Counted from the first letter of the stretch, positions 39,778 through 50,229 are shown. The stretch is 64,000 nucleotides of DNA from an uncultured Colwellia sp. (GCA_913058395.1 CAJXQI010000022.1:1-64000), one strand, 5' to 3'. Translations and numbers: made by a program. Notes: generated by a model from the sequence alone, not told the origin.

Positions 39778-41772
39778 ATGCTGCTTAAAGCTAGTAATAC
39801 CAGTTTGTTGATAATAATAAAGATAAGAGTGACCATGACGCTAATATTTAAACTCGCGATTGCCATATCCAATTCATTACGATTTAAAGCCAAATTTTCT
39901 CTTTTGGCGTTAATGTTTTATATTCCGCTGATTGCGAGTTTCGTTTGGATTGTTAAACAACAATTTCATGATTTAAGCCAATATCAACAAGAGCTTAACG
40001 GCCGAAGCCAAATACTTACGGTAAGCCAGTTGGAACAATTGGTAGCTGAAAAACGCTTAAATATGTCTAACGGCGGTGATATTTCTGCGCAAATTGACGC
40101 GCTTGAAATAGTTACTGCAGAAAAGCAAATATTAGCCGACGGCTGGCAAGCAGTATTAGCAAGTGAAAAGCAATTTTCTGATTTTGCGATGTTTTATGAT
40201 AAAACCTTAGCGCTACGCGAGACTTTATCGGCTGTTAGTGGCTTATCACGCGAACCTGATCCACAGGTCTTTTATTTAGCTGAAGCGGCGGTCATTAGAA
40301 TGCCTGCTATGGTGGAGTACCTCAGCCGTATTAAAGACTTAACCTATTCAATTATCAGCAACGATGGCTTTAGCGCCGAAACTTATACTTTGCTGGTAGC
40401 GCTGGACAATCGGCTTGACGAACTACAACTGCAATATAAAAAAACCAATGAGCAACTAAAGCGTGTTGCGCCGAATATGTTTCCTGAATATCTCAATCAA
40501 TATGATGAATTAACCCTGTCACTAGATGAGTTCCAAGCACAATTGCGCGGCAAAGTGATTAATCCTGACCGTATCAGTTGGAGTGCGAATCAAGCGCAGA
40601 GCCTAGGAGATACTGAGTATCAAAAGCTATTAGCACTTATGTCTACGTCTGAAGAGCTTTTAGTGCAACGTATTGAAAAATTAAAAAATAGTAGTACGAA
40701 AACCTTATGGTTATTGTCGGTTATGTTGGTAGTGATCATGCTAGCGATTAGCTATTTATTAGTTGGTATATATCGTTCGCTGAGTGAAAACGTCAATAAA
40801 ATAAACCAAGCTGCTGAACGATTAGGTAATGGTGATTTTTCTCAAGAAATTACTCGAGATTCAAAAGATGAATTAGGCGATATAGCCGACCGTTTTAGCC
40901 AAATGCAGGGCAAAATTCACGATTTATTGATGAATGTTAATCATGATGTTTCAGTATTAAAATCAGCGGCAGTTAATATCAATGCCTTAACCGAGGCAAT
41001 GGAGCAAAATATTGCCCAGCAGCAGCAAGATACGCATCAGGTGGCTAGCTCAATTAACCAGGTTAATGATTCTGTTCAAGTTATTTCATCTAATACCACA
41101 GGCGCTCAAGAACTAACTGAGCAGGCTAGCGTTAATGTTAACCATGGTGAGCAAGTGATTAGTGATACTGCGAATGTTATCACAGCCATTTCTGCACAAG
41201 TGAATACTTCTGCAGAGGTGATTGATGAGTTAGCTGTGCATAGTTCTGAAATTGGTACTTTCGTTAATGTTATACGAGAAATTGCTGACCAAACCAATTT
41301 ATTGGCATTAAATGCTGCCATTGAAGCTGCTCGTGCCGGTGAGCAAGGCCGTGGTTTTGCTGTTGTTGCTGATGAAGTGCGTACCTTAGCAAGCAGAACA
41401 CAAGAATCAACCAGCGAAATACAGCGTATTATTGAACAGTTGCAGCTAGGCACAAGTCGTTCAGTCGCTGCAATGAAAACAGGTGTTGAGCAAGCAGAGC
41501 AAGGCGTTGAAAAAACCGCGCAAGTCGCTGAAACCTTCCAACAAGTTAGTCAAAATGTTAATGAAATTGTTATGGCGACAACAGAAATATCAAGCGCAGT
41601 AGAGCAACAGCGTGATATGGTAGTGGGCATTACCGGAAATACCCAAGATATCGCCGAAAGTACCGACAACTTATTGCAGTCTGCAGAAGATGCAGCCAGT
41701 GCCGGTGCGAATATTTCTCAACTCGCGGAAGAACTTGCGGTACAATTAGCCCAATTTACTTTGAAGAAATAA
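39778..41772 (+). CDS. Methyl-accepting chemotaxis protein
   Basis: A 664-aa chemoreceptor. TM1 lies near 41-61 ([18 protein letters not shown]), a periplasmic helical sensing part at about 62-305, TM2 near 308-328 ([19 protein letters not shown]), HAMP near 330-382, and the signalling domain to the end with the hairpin tip [20 protein letters not shown] and [13 protein letters not shown]. The ligand is unknown; the sensing part resembles helical-bundle receptors. Start is either 39778 (GAGG upstream) or 39835 (AAGAG upstream). No che genes are nearby. Confidence 0.93.
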   Translation: MLLKASNTSLLIIIKIRVTMTLIFKLAIAISNSLRFKAKFSLLALMFYIPLIASFVWIVKQQFHDLSQYQQELNGRSQILTVSQLEQLVAEKRLNMSNGGDISAQIDALEIVTAEKQILADGWQAVLASEKQFSDFAMFYDKTLALRETLSAVSGLSREPDPQVFYLAEAAVIRMPAMVEYLSRIKDLTYSIISNDGFSAETYTLLVALDNRLDELQLQYKKTNEQLKRVAPNMFPEYLNQYDELTLSLDEFQAQLRGKVINPDRISWSANQAQSLGDTEYQKLLALMSTSEELLVQRIEKLKNSSTKTLWLLSVMLVVIMLAISYLLVGIYRSLSENVNKINQAAERLGNGDFSQEITRDSKDELGDIADRFSQMQGKIHDLLMNVNHDVSVLKSAAVNINALTEAMEQNIAQQQQDTHQVASSINQVNDSVQVISSNTTGAQELTEQASVNVNHGEQVISDTANVITAISAQVNTSAEVIDELAVHSSEIGTFVNVIREIADQTNLLALNAAIEAARAGEQGRGFAVVADEVRTLASRTQESTSEIQRIIEQLQLGTSRSVAAMKTGVEQAEQGVEKTAQVAETFQQVSQNVNEIVMATTEISSAVEQQRDMVVGITGNTQDIAESTDNLLQSAEDAASAGANISQLAEELAVQLAQFTLKK

Positions 41773-41839
41773 TTAAACGCTTTAATGAATAATAATAAAA
41801 CTCTTTGTTGCGCCTTTACTTGTAAGGCTGGTCGCTAGC

Positions 41840-43159
41840 ATGGCGACATTTAAATCCTCAACGGGACTTGCTGTTCAAGACATCGAAATAGCGCCATCTG
41901 CGGCTGATTTTAAACAGTTATTACTTACTGAAATTTCACAAGCAACGTCACGTATCTATATTTCTGCACTGTATATCCAAGATGATGAAGCTGGGCGTGA
42001 AGTGCTAGCGGCGATATATCAAGCTAAAGCACAACAACCTCAGTTAGATGTGCGTTTGTTTGTTGATTTCCACCGAGCACAACGTGGTTTAATTGGTGAA
42101 AAAGAGCATGGTGGTAATCGTGATTACTACCTTGAACTTGAGCAGCAGCATTCTGTGTCAATTGAAATTTATGGTGTGCCAGTTAAGCGTAAGGAACTGC
42201 TAGGTGTTTTGCACCTAAAAGGTATGGTTATTGATGATGTGCTACTTTATTCTGGCGCCAGTATTAATGATGTGTACTTGCAGCAAGCAGATCGTTATCG
42301 ACTTGACCGATATTATCGTTTACAAAGCCAAGCCTTAGCCGATAATTTTTGTGACTACTTTCAGCGTTACTTTGTAGATTCAAAACTTGCCCCAAGATTA
42401 AATCAAGTGGGCTTGCCAGATAAACAAATTCTTAAGCGTAATATTATTCGCTTAACTAAATTGCTGAAAAAGTCTAAATATCGTGAATTTCCATTTAGTG
42501 AGTCTGCAGATATTCAAGCAGCTATGTTCGTTGGCTGTGGTCGTAGAGGCAATCAACTCAATCGAGTGATAAGAGACTTAGTGAAAAGTAGCCAAAATTC
42601 ATTGGTTATTTTCACCCCTTACTTTAATTTACCTAAACCGTTATTGCGCGACTTAGACGCGGCATTAAAGCGTGGTGTTAAGGTAACACTGACCGTTGGC
42701 GATAAAAAAGCTAATGACTTTTACAACGCCGATGAAGAGACTTTTTCAACCGTTGAAATAGTACCTTATATTTATGAACGCCTGTTAGTGGCATTTTTGT
42801 CGCGACGTCAAAAGTATTTAGATAATGGCCAACTAACACTTAGGCTTTGGCAAGATGGTTCAAACAGCTTTCACCTAAAAGGGCTAGTAGTTGACGAACG
42901 TTATCACATGCTAACGGGCAGTAACTTAAACCCTAGAGCTTGGGCATTAGATATCGAAAATGGTATTTTATTAGATGATCCGCAAGGCTTACTACTTGAA
43001 AAGTTTACTGAAGAATTTCAGAGAATAACCGCGCATACCCAAGTTATTACTAACTCGTCACAAATAGAAGGGATAAATAGTTACCCTGTTAAACCGAGAA
43101 AGTTACTGAAAAAAATTAAGATGACGCAAATTGATAGACTGTTAAAACGTTTTCTTTAA
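41840..43159 (+). CDS. pssA: CDP-diacylglycerol-serine O-phosphatidyltransferase PssA
   Basis: PssA makes phosphatidylserine, the precursor of phosphatidylethanolamine. The 439-aa protein (E. coli: 451) is of the phospholipase-D type, with two HKD motifs: HLKGMVIDDVLLYSGAS (about 132) and HLKGLVVDERYHMLTGSN (about 342). Other matches are LFVDFHRAQRGLIGE and VIFTPYFNLPKPLLRDL. It is a peripheral membrane enzyme. Single gene; a hairpin follows at 43190. Confidence 0.94.
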   Translation: MATFKSSTGLAVQDIEIAPSAADFKQLLLTEISQATSRIYISALYIQDDEAGREVLAAIYQAKAQQPQLDVRLFVDFHRAQRGLIGEKEHGGNRDYYLELEQQHSVSIEIYGVPVKRKELLGVLHLKGMVIDDVLLYSGASINDVYLQQADRYRLDRYYRLQSQALADNFCDYFQRYFVDSKLAPRLNQVGLPDKQILKRNIIRLTKLLKKSKYREFPFSESADIQAAMFVGCGRRGNQLNRVIRDLVKSSQNSLVIFTPYFNLPKPLLRDLDAALKRGVKVTLTVGDKKANDFYNADEETFSTVEIVPYIYERLLVAFLSRRQKYLDNGQLTLRLWQDGSNSFHLKGLVVDERYHMLTGSNLNPRAWALDIENGILLDDPQGLLLEKFTEEFQRITAHTQVITNSSQIEGINSYPVKPRKLLKKIKMTQIDRLLKRFL

Positions 43160-43189
43160 TACCCACTTACCTGTAGTTCTTTATGGCAA

Positions 43190-43225
43190 AATTGCTTTGC
43201 ATTGTTAATCTAATGCAAGGCAATT
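43190..43225 (+). terminator. Long hairpin after pssA
   Basis: AATTGCTTTGCATT at 43190-43203 pairs with AATGCAAGGCAATT at 43212-43225 (14 bases, one G-U) around an 8-base loop, 31 bases after the stop codon. There is no strong T-run, so it may act as an RNA 3' end protector rather than a classic terminator. Confidence 0.5.
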
Positions 43226-43411
43226 GCTGTTTGCTAGCCCTCTGATCAAATCAAAACTTTTTTGTTTCTAATTTGTTGCTAAAAACAACAAATATTTTCT
43301 GTTTATATTCTAATAACCTGTTATTTAACCGTGATTTAAGTTAATTTAGCGAGGTGGTTAATTAGGACGTAATTTACGTGTTTACACGAGATGAAATGAT
43401 GGAGAAGTATA

Positions 43412-45352
43412 ATGGCATATGATTTTGGTTCAAAGGGATTAGGCATTGGAAACCCTTTTAAACAAGAAGGCTTAATTCGGACTTTAGGCGGTTTAGCCAT
43501 TGCAGGGATCGGTTTATATAGCGTATTCAATGTTACCGATATTATTGAGCAAGACATGACCAAAGCATGGGTTTATGCGGCGGTTGGCTTAGTATTACTT
43601 ATTGCTGGTTTTAAGCGCGCAGGTAGTGGCTTATTTCAGTTATTCAAATTTTTTGTTGGTCGTTCTGTACCATCTTCGTTAGCCTATAACTTAACGAAAA
43701 GTGAAAAAGAGAATGCAGCACTAGAACGTAAAGAAAATGTACTCGCTTATAAGTCTGCCACGCTTGAATCGATGTTAATGGGGCGAAAAAATGCCACATT
43801 TACCGAACCATTAGGTTGGATGGGGCGTTTTGTGCATTCTATTTTCCCTAAGCTTATTTTTTTACCTTACCCGATTCGTAATATCTCGCAAGAAATTGTC
43901 TCGGTATTAACGACAACAGTTATTGCCTTCATTGCTTTTGGTTTGACTTACTTTGTCTCATCAAGCGGTTTAGCTGGTGAAGCTGGGCATATCATCATGC
44001 CTGTTTTCTCTATTTTTATTCTAATTTATCTCGTTGCTGCGTGGCGAAAGGCTGCTAACGCAGTAAGTTTAGACCGAGTTAAACAACTGAATAGTGCCGG
44101 AGCCGCTAGTGTTGCGAAAATCATCACTTTCTCTATTTTATTTCCTGTTGCAATAGGTGGCGGTTATCATTTTGTTAATCAAAATATTAACCCAAATAAT
44201 AGCTTCTACCAGGTTGCAGATAAAGTTACTGTATTTTCGGCATGGCCAAGTTTATTAACGTTAATCGGTTTAGGACTAGTTACTGCAGGCTTTGTTTTTT
44301 ACTTAGTGAATATACGTAGCCAGCAAAGTACAACTAACACTGAAGTGAGTGAATATCGTGAAAACTTGCAAGAATCTGTGCACCCTAACGAGATTTTCAT
44401 TAATATTGAAAATATTGTTTTAGCGAATCGTCGTTATAAAGAAATTCCGAATCGAACTTATATGAACTTTGATCCGGTATTAGAAGAGCAAAGCCAAGGT
44501 AAAGGTTCATTTGCGGGTGAGTTACTAATTGAAACTCAACCTGAGTTTTCTTCGGTAGAGCAGCCAGCAAGTTATAAAACTACACGTTTAGCTAGTACTA
44601 TATTGGCACAAGTACTGATGGTTATAGGTGCTTATTTATTCTTTAGCGTAGCACCGCAAATCGCTGCCGGCATTGAGTTTTTTCAATATTTTGCTGACAA
44701 TATCAGTAGAGTTTCTCGTGCTGCCAATAATGGCACTATTGAGCCGCTACAAACCTTGATGGCAGATACTTCAATCATCGTTGTTGCCTTTATTAGTACC
44801 TTATTTTTCTGGCAAATCGTGACGACCATTGGCCGAATGCTGGAAAACTTTTCTCATATATTTTGGGCTGAACTGCAATTTAACTCGTTACTAATGTATA
44901 TGAAAACAGAAGGCACATTTGCTGAGTCAAAAATATCAACAGGTATGTCTATGTACGATTCAACGCGAAGTGAAAATTTCATTGTTAAATCGTCTATTAC
45001 GCCATGGGTTGTAAGCTCTCGCATTAATACCAGTACTTTTGCAACAAGTGGCGCTCGCAATGTTGAAATGCCACGTTATGTTATGTCAATGTCGAAAAAT
45101 GATGATGAACTAACTAGTATTGTTGATGAAATTAAGTCGTTCTTGCGTGCACGTGAAAATATTGCAGGCTTCTCTAATACCGCTGATTTACAACATGCAG
45201 AGAATATTTTAAAAGTGAATAATGCTTCGCGCTATAACCCAAATCAAATTGCTAGTGCGGATGAAGAAGCGGCCGGTTTTTTGAGGAATGAACAACAAAA
45301 TAATGATGAAGCTAATGAAGATAAAGTAGCACCAGAGAAACTAACGGAGTAA
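43412..45352 (+). CDS. Large membrane protein of unknown function
   Basis: A 646-aa protein that I do not recognise. About eight membrane spans are visible: near 25-42, 52-68, 165-188, 196-216, 240-258, 285-306, 398-418 and 454-476. Between spans 6 and 7 lies a soluble stretch (about 310-395, NIENIVLANRRYKEIPNR), and a long cytoplasmic tail follows (about 490-646), ending in the acidic DEEAAGFLRNEQQNNDEA. A GGAG site precedes the ATG. It is flanked by pssA and a convergent oxygenase, with its own terminator, so it is a single-gene unit. Confidence 0.8.
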   Translation: MAYDFGSKGLGIGNPFKQEGLIRTLGGLAIAGIGLYSVFNVTDIIEQDMTKAWVYAAVGLVLLIAGFKRAGSGLFQLFKFFVGRSVPSSLAYNLTKSEKENAALERKENVLAYKSATLESMLMGRKNATFTEPLGWMGRFVHSIFPKLIFLPYPIRNISQEIVSVLTTTVIAFIAFGLTYFVSSSGLAGEAGHIIMPVFSIFILIYLVAAWRKAANAVSLDRVKQLNSAGAASVAKIITFSILFPVAIGGGYHFVNQNINPNNSFYQVADKVTVFSAWPSLLTLIGLGLVTAGFVFYLVNIRSQQSTTNTEVSEYRENLQESVHPNEIFINIENIVLANRRYKEIPNRTYMNFDPVLEEQSQGKGSFAGELLIETQPEFSSVEQPASYKTTRLASTILAQVLMVIGAYLFFSVAPQIAAGIEFFQYFADNISRVSRAANNGTIEPLQTLMADTSIIVVAFISTLFFWQIVTTIGRMLENFSHIFWAELQFNSLLMYMKTEGTFAESKISTGMSMYDSTRSENFIVKSSITPWVVSSRINTSTFATSGARNVEMPRYVMSMSKNDDELTSIVDEIKSFLRARENIAGFSNTADLQHAENILKVNNASRYNPNQIASADEEAAGFLRNEQQNNDEANEDKVAPEKLTE

Positions 45353-45375
45353 TTAGCTCTACACATTAATATCAG

Positions 45376-45401
45376 AAGGCATAATGACATCATTATGCCT
45401 T
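45376..45401 (+). terminator. Rho-independent terminator after the 646-aa membrane protein
   Basis: AAGGCATAATG at 45376-45386 pairs with CATTATGCCTT at 45391-45401 around a 4-base loop; a run of T follows. Confidence 0.85.
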
Positions 45402-45449
45402 TTTTATGTTCAGGACGAACGGTATTGAATTCAACGAGCCTATACAAAT

Positions 45450-46148
45450 TTAGCCAGTAGTATAAATTTGTTGCGCGGTGTTAAAACTAACCCATGAGGT
45501 TAAAACATACTTGCTCGATGAAATAGGAATATTGCCTCGGTGGGTATGGGTAAAGCCACATGGTGCAATGATCATTGTACCCGCCTTTGGTTTAATACTT
45601 TTATTTTGGTAGAAAAAGTCAGTTTCTCCACCTTCCTCAACATCATTTAAATAAATTATAAATAATAACACCCGATGCAGCGCTTTATTTTCGCCCGGCT
45701 GAGGGTATATTTCAGAGTGCCAATAACCGTAATTACCTTTACCTTGTTCATAACGTTGGGCATTAATAGGCGCCAAATTAAACAGATAACGCACTAAGTT
45801 AAATACATTAGGCTTACCGACTTCTTCAAAGTTATCAGCGGTTAGTACAACTGGCTCTTTAGTTTTTGGGTGTTGTACCGTCAGTGAAATACCACTGATT
45901 AAACTGAAGAAATATTTGCCAATATAATCGGTAATATTATCGCCACAGGCTTGTAATATGGTTTGTAGTGATGGTTGAAAATCAGCGTGTTGATTTAAAT
46001 AAATATCTTCACTGAGCTTCTTCGTGGTGTCTACCCCATTGCCTGTTCTGCCTGGAACTTTGTGCTTGCTGTTATCAAAGTCTAAAACGAATTTTTTACA
46101 AAACTCCGGACTTAGGGCATTTGGGTATACTTCTATGAAATCGGTCAT
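45450..46148 (-). CDS. 2OG-Fe(II) oxygenase (prolyl-4-hydroxylase-like)
   Basis: A 232-aa double-stranded beta-helix oxygenase. The iron site reads YWHSEIYPQ (His and an acidic residue, HxE in place of the common HxD) and THTHRGN for the distal His. Between them, LLFIIYLNDVEEGGETDFFY and GTMIIAPCGF are typical of P4Hc-domain proteins. It should use 2-oxoglutarate and O2 to hydroxylate a protein or small molecule; the target is unknown. It is convergent with the membrane protein gene. Confidence 0.82.
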   Translation of the reverse strand: MTDFIEVYPNALSPEFCKKFVLDFDNSKHKVPGRTGNGVDTTKKLSEDIYLNQHADFQPSLQTILQACGDNITDYIGKYFFSLISGISLTVQHPKTKEPVVLTADNFEEVGKPNVFNLVRYLFNLAPINAQRYEQGKGNYGYWHSEIYPQPGENKALHRVLLFIIYLNDVEEGGETDFFYQNKSIKPKAGTMIIAPCGFTHTHRGNIPISSSKYVLTSWVSFNTAQQIYTTG

Positions 46149-46276
46149 GGTTCTAGTGTCTTTTGATCTTATTATTAATCTGGCTCAAGCATACAACAAA
46201 GCGTAACGAATTTAATTACCTTATCGCAAAATCACTGTAGAATGTTTGGCAAAATTTTAATATATAAAGAGTTTTT

Positions 46277-46675
46277 ATGTTTAGTGAAGTGATAACGACA
46301 CGATTTAGCGATACTGATGCACTTGGGCACATCAACAATACAATGGTGCCTGTTTGGTTTGAAGGTGCACGAGACCCTGTTTTTAAATGGTTTATGCCAG
46401 AGTTAAATCTTAATGAATGGCGTCTTATTCTTGCTAAAATTGATGTTAATTTTCATGCGCAAATTTATTACGGCAAAGAAATAACCTTACGCACCTATAT
46501 TGGTCGAATTGGTGGTTCTTCGTTCGATGTTTATCAAGAGTTATGGCAGAACGATATTAAATGTGCGTCAGGCACCGCGGTGATGGTGCATTTTTGTTAT
46601 GAAAATCAGAGCTCTTTAAAAATTCCAGCTGATGTGCAAAATGAAATGAAAAAGCACCTATTTGTTGCTGAGTAG
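46277..46675 (+). CDS. Acyl-CoA thioesterase (4HBT hot-dog fold)
   Basis: A 132-aa hot-dog thioesterase with the 4HBT signature TRFSDTDALGHINNTMVPVW (catalytic Asp), then LAKIDVNFHAQIYYGKEITL and GTAVMVHFCYEN. The YbgC/FadM type is closest; chain-length preference is unknown. It stands before ssb in the same direction with a 178-base gap. Confidence 0.85.
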   Translation: MFSEVITTRFSDTDALGHINNTMVPVWFEGARDPVFKWFMPELNLNEWRLILAKIDVNFHAQIYYGKEITLRTYIGRIGGSSFDVYQELWQNDIKCASGTAVMVHFCYENQSSLKIPADVQNEMKKHLFVAE

Positions 46676-46853
46676 AAATTGATTTTTTATCGATAAAATA
46701 TTTTAGAAAAAGCGGGTAAATCTAGCGTAATTTTTTATCTGTAGTGATAGAATCTCTCATCGTTATTAAAAATTAATATTCTGAGCAAGTTGTCGCTTAG
46801 AGTAATGTTAAATCAGTAGAGCGCTGCTTTACTGCAATTATAGGATTTTGTTC

Positions 46854-47540
46854 ATGGCTGGTGTCAATAAAGTAATAATTTTAGGTAACTTAGGGAAAGA
46901 CCCTGAAGTTCGTTTCATGCCTAACGGTGGTGGTGTTGCTAACCTCACTATTGCAACTTCTGAAAGTTGGAAAGACAAGCAAACGGGTGAACAAAAAGAA
47001 AAAACTGAATGGCACCGTGTAGTTATGTTCGGTAAGTTAGCTGAAATTGCTGGCGAATACTTGAAGAAAGGTTCTAAAGTTTACATTGAAGGTGCTTTGC
47101 AAACACGTAAATGGCAAAACGCACAAGGCCAAGACCAATATACAACTGAAATTGTTGTTCAAGGTTTTAACGGCACAATGCAAATGTTAGATTCACGTGG
47201 CGGTAGCGGTGCTCAAGCTGGTGGCGGTTTCCAACAGCAGTCTTCTTCACAGCAAGGCGGTGGTTTCCAGCAACAGTCTGCTCCACAACAAGGCGGTGGT
47301 TTCCAGCAACAAGCTGCTCCACAGCAAGCTTACAATAAGCCAGCACAGCAATCAGGTGGCTTTCAACAGCAATCTGCACCACAACAAGGTGGCGGTTTCC
47401 AACAGCAATCTGCACCACAGCAAGGTGGCGGTTTCCAACAGCAGTCTGCTCCACAGCAAGGCGGTTACCAGCAACAAAATGCGCCTAAGGTAAACCCACA
47501 AGAGCCAACGATTGATTTTGATGACGATATTCCGTTCTAG
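46854..47540 (+). CDS. ssb: Single-stranded DNA-binding protein SSB
   Basis: SSB coats single-stranded DNA in replication, repair and recombination. The 228-aa protein has the OB-fold domain at about 1-112 ([52 protein letters not shown]), a Gln/Gly-rich linker, and the acidic tip IDFDDDIPF that recruits partners. The linker contains seven copies of a FQQQSAPQQ-like unit and is longer than in E. coli (178 aa in all). ATG 46854 is used; an upstream TTG (46848) is unlikely. Confidence 0.96.
   Translation: MAGVNKVIILGNLGKDPEVRFMPNGGGVANLTIATSESWKDKQTGEQKEKTEWHRVVMFGKLAEIAGEYLKKGSKVYIEGALQTRKWQNAQGQDQYTTEIVVQGFNGTMQMLDSRGGSGAQAGGGFQQQSSSQQGGGFQQQSAPQQGGGFQQQAAPQQAYNKPAQQSGGFQQQSAPQQGGGFQQQSAPQQGGGFQQQSAPQQGGYQQQNAPKVNPQEPTIDFDDDIPF
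47220..47490 (+). repeat. 36-bp tandem repeats coding the SSB linker
   Basis: The linker is built from units of 12 codons, [12 protein letters not shown], of which five are near-perfect; one spacer, AYNKPAQQS, breaks the array. Such repeats can change number by slippage or recombination. Confidence 0.8.
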
Positions 47541-47588
47541 GCTTACGGTTGTCTTTTTTGTAAAGACAGTTTAGCCTGATTAATATAT

Positions 47589-47614
47589 AGCCTCGTGTTT
47601 ACGGGGCTTTTTTA
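47589..47614 (+). terminator. Rho-independent terminator after ssb
   Basis: AGCCTCG at 47589-47595 pairs with CGGGGCT at 47602-47608 (one G-U) around TGTTTA and is followed by a T-rich run. It also lies beyond the 3' end of the convergent regulator gene. Confidence 0.75.
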
Positions 47615-47656
47615 TATTTTTTAAAACCTTTGCTTGATTGAAAAGTAGATGATTCA

Positions 47657-49081
47657 TCAACCTCTAGCCATCGAATTGTGAATTAACTGAGCGAGCTTCT
47701 TTATTGCTCTCTCTTCTACCGCAAAGCATTCGAATGAGGAGTTTATACGAAAACAATGGTTAAACTTCTTACTCACCGAAAACATTTTCCCCGGGGAAAT
47801 GCTTATATTTTCTTTCAAGGCTTGATGATACAAATCCATAGCGTCGATATTTTCTGGCAACTCAAGCCATAAAAAATAGCCACCTTCTGAATAATTCACA
47901 TTAACGGTAGCTGGCAGGTAAGTTCGTAGCATTTGCCACGTAGCGAACTTTCTCTGTTCTAGTTTTCTGCGCATCTGACGCAAATGATTTTCGTAATTGC
48001 GAGTAGAGAGGTATTTAGTTAGTGCCAATTGAATTGGCGCACTGGCCGATAATGTACTCATTAATTGAAGTTTTTGGATCGGCAGTGCCATTTTTCCTGC
48101 CGCTACCCAGCCAATACGGAACCCGGCGACTAAAGTTTTAGAAAAAGATGAGCAGTGCATTGTCATCCCTTGTTTGTCAAAGGCTTTTGCCGGTAATGGT
48201 TTTTTGCTACCGAAATACAATTCGCTATAAACATCATCTTCAATTAAGTAGACGTTGTGCTCAGCTAATAATTCTATCAACTGTGCTTTTTTCTCATCTG
48301 ATAAGGTGCAACCCAATGGGTTTTGGTGGTTAGTCATTAACCAGCAAGCTTTGACTGGGTGGGATTGTAGAGCCTCTTTTAATGAACCTAGGTCGATGCC
48401 ATCTCTTGGATGAGTGCTGACAGACAGTGCTCGCAAGTTCAATCTTTGTAGAGATTGTAGTGCACCGTAGAAAGTTGGAGACTCCACAATAACCCAGTCA
48501 CCGGGTTGGGTAACGGCTTGAAGACTTAAATTCAAAGCTTCTAGCGCACCAGCTGTGATAACAATTTCATCGGGATGAACATTTATGCCTTGCGCTGCAT
48601 AACGCTTAGAAATTATTTTCCGTAAATCTTTATTGCCTGGCGGTAGGTTATCTAAAGCACTTGATGTTGGCATTGTCTTCGCTGCTGCCATCAGTGACTT
48701 ATTGACTTGCAGGCGAGGGTATAACGTTGGATCAGGGTAAACTGAGCCAAAGTCGACAATATTTGGTGTTCGGCTCGCTTGTAAAACATCAAAAATTAAA
48801 TCATTAATATCAACATTTTCAGTGGTATGAATGGCGGTATCTGAATGATTTTGCTTTGCATTGGCGTATTGAATCTTTGGCGCAACAAAATACCCTGAAC
48901 GGGCATGCGAAACGATCCAACCTTGGCTTTCTAATATCTGGTAGGCATTTAATATCGTCATTAAGCTCATGTCTGAGGTTTCAGCTTGCTTTCGCAATGA
49001 AGGGAGTTTATCGCCGACCGCCCAAATTTCGCATTGAATTTGATGCCGAATTTGTTCTACTAAAATGTCATATTTTGCCAA
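47657..49081 (-). CDS. MocR-family regulator (GntR DNA-binding plus aminotransferase-like domain)
   Basis: A 474-aa protein with an N-terminal GntR winged helix (about 1-68: LVEQIRHQIQCEIWAVGDKL, then PSLRKQAETSDMSLMTILNA) fused to a fold-type-I aminotransferase domain (about 110-470). The PLP lysine is in SSFSKTLVAGFRIGW, with WLMTNHQNPLGCTLS and LIEDDVYSELYF also typical. MocR regulators sense PLP-linked amines or amino acids. It is divergent from the alternative oxidase gene across 374 bases, so it could control that gene, but the family gives no direct support for this. Confidence 0.9.
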   Translation of the reverse strand: MAKYDILVEQIRHQIQCEIWAVGDKLPSLRKQAETSDMSLMTILNAYQILESQGWIVSHARSGYFVAPKIQYANAKQNHSDTAIHTTENVDINDLIFDVLQASRTPNIVDFGSVYPDPTLYPRLQVNKSLMAAAKTMPTSSALDNLPPGNKDLRKIISKRYAAQGINVHPDEIVITAGALEALNLSLQAVTQPGDWVIVESPTFYGALQSLQRLNLRALSVSTHPRDGIDLGSLKEALQSHPVKACWLMTNHQNPLGCTLSDEKKAQLIELLAEHNVYLIEDDVYSELYFGSKKPLPAKAFDKQGMTMHCSSFSKTLVAGFRIGWVAAGKMALPIQKLQLMSTLSASAPIQLALTKYLSTRNYENHLRQMRRKLEQRKFATWQMLRTYLPATVNVNYSEGGYFLWLELPENIDAMDLYHQALKENISISPGKMFSVSKKFNHCFRINSSFECFAVEERAIKKLAQLIHNSMARG

Positions 49082-49455
49082 TGAAATAACACCTTTTTCA
49101 TCTTACATTTCGCTAACAAACTATAGCATAAACCCAATCTGTTATATCTAAAAACTACATTTCTGTATCTATTATAAATTCTATTCAGTTTTATAATATT
49201 GCCAGTTTCTCAGCATGGCAGAGAAACAAAAAAATTTTAATAGAAATGTATCGAACCTATTGGTTTTAAATACAACAATTAGCATGTATGAAATCGTTTA
49301 AGTAGCTTAATAAATACAGTGTAGTGACCCTACTTATAAATTGTGGGAATTGTTTATTTAGGCATTCGTTAATATCGCTGAGAATCAGCCTTAAACTTAT
49401 CAAAACTTAAGCAATATGTTGATGTTACTACCATTTGAAATTAAAAGGGTTAGAC
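49082..49455. promoter_or_regulatory. Divergent region between the MocR gene and the alternative oxidase
   Basis: No gene is supported in these 374 bases, which must hold both promoters. A small hairpin, TTTCTC/GAGAAA, lies near 49207-49227. Near 49392-49405 there is only half of an FNR-like site (TTATCAA). I found no NsrR-type palindrome. Confidence 0.3.
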
Positions 49456-50091
49456 ATGTCAAACTTTGAACTGAAACATAAAACCGCCTCGAAACTTTCT
49501 GAGCATATTGCTTACAAAATAACGCAGTGCCTCAAATTTCTTTTAAACATTTTTTATGGAAAAAAATACGCTAAACGTGCCGTGATTTTGGAAACGATTG
49601 CCGCCGTACCTGGCATGGTAGCTGGTATGTTTAATCATTTAAAAGCACTGCGACGCATGAAAGATGATGAAGGGTGGATACGTGAATTATTAGACGAAGC
49701 AGAAAATGAAAGAATGCACCTGATGATATTTTTAGATATTGCTAAACCAAGCTGGATTGAACGAACGTTAGTATTACTTGGCCAAGGTGTTTTCATTCTT
49801 GTTTATAGCCTAATTTATGTGTTGTCTTCAAAAATTGCGCACCGCGTAGTCGGTTATTTTGAAGAGGAAGCTTGTAAAAGTTACACAGAATACTTGAGTA
49901 AAATTGATACAGGTGAAGTCGACAATGTTACTGCACCTAAAATTGCTGTCGACTATTACAAATTACCGTCTGATGCGATGCTACGAGATGTTATTTTGCG
50001 AATTCGTGATGATGAAGCTAACCACCGTGATCGTAATCATTCATTTGCTGATGCTTATGAAAGCAAAAAGCTGCCAGCACATCAACACTAA
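49456..50091 (+). CDS. aox: Alternative (ubi)quinol oxidase AOX
   Basis: AOX passes electrons from ubiquinol to O2 without pumping protons and resists cyanide and nitric oxide. The 211-aa protein has the complete di-iron set: Glu in RAVILETIAAVPG, NERMHLMIF, GYFEEEACKSYTEYL and DDEANHRDRNH. It is an interfacial membrane protein; the hydrophobic stretch is LLGQGVFILVYSLIYVL. ATG 49456 (AAGGG upstream) fits better than 49435. Bacterial AOX is known from marine bacteria such as Vibrio fischeri, where nitric oxide induces it. NorE- and NorF-like genes follow after a 400-base gap. Confidence 0.93.
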   Translation: MSNFELKHKTASKLSEHIAYKITQCLKFLLNIFYGKKYAKRAVILETIAAVPGMVAGMFNHLKALRRMKDDEGWIRELLDEAENERMHLMIFLDIAKPSWIERTLVLLGQGVFILVYSLIYVLSSKIAHRVVGYFEEEACKSYTEYLSKIDTGEVDNVTAPKIAVDYYKLPSDAMLRDVILRIRDDEANHRDRNHSFADAYESKKLPAHQH

Positions 50092-50229
50092 ATTTTTAAG
50101 CGATTAGTAGCAGCTGTACAGCATTAACTATTTGCTTTTTAGCTACGGCTGCCAGTAAGAGCAATTCTTTTAACAATATTGATGTTCACAGGAGTATTAA
50201 TAAATCATTCATCAGCATTAAAGCGGGAA

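Noticed and set aside
47220-47490. CRISPR-like array
   Set aside because: The repeats are in frame inside ssb and encode its Gln/Gly-rich linker, without unique spacers.
47167-47493. Overlapping open frames in ssb on both strands
   Set aside because: They are by-products of the 36-base repeats and show only low-complexity translations.
49392-49405. FNR box upstream of aox
   Set aside because: Only the right half (ATCAA) fits; the left half matches at two of five positions.
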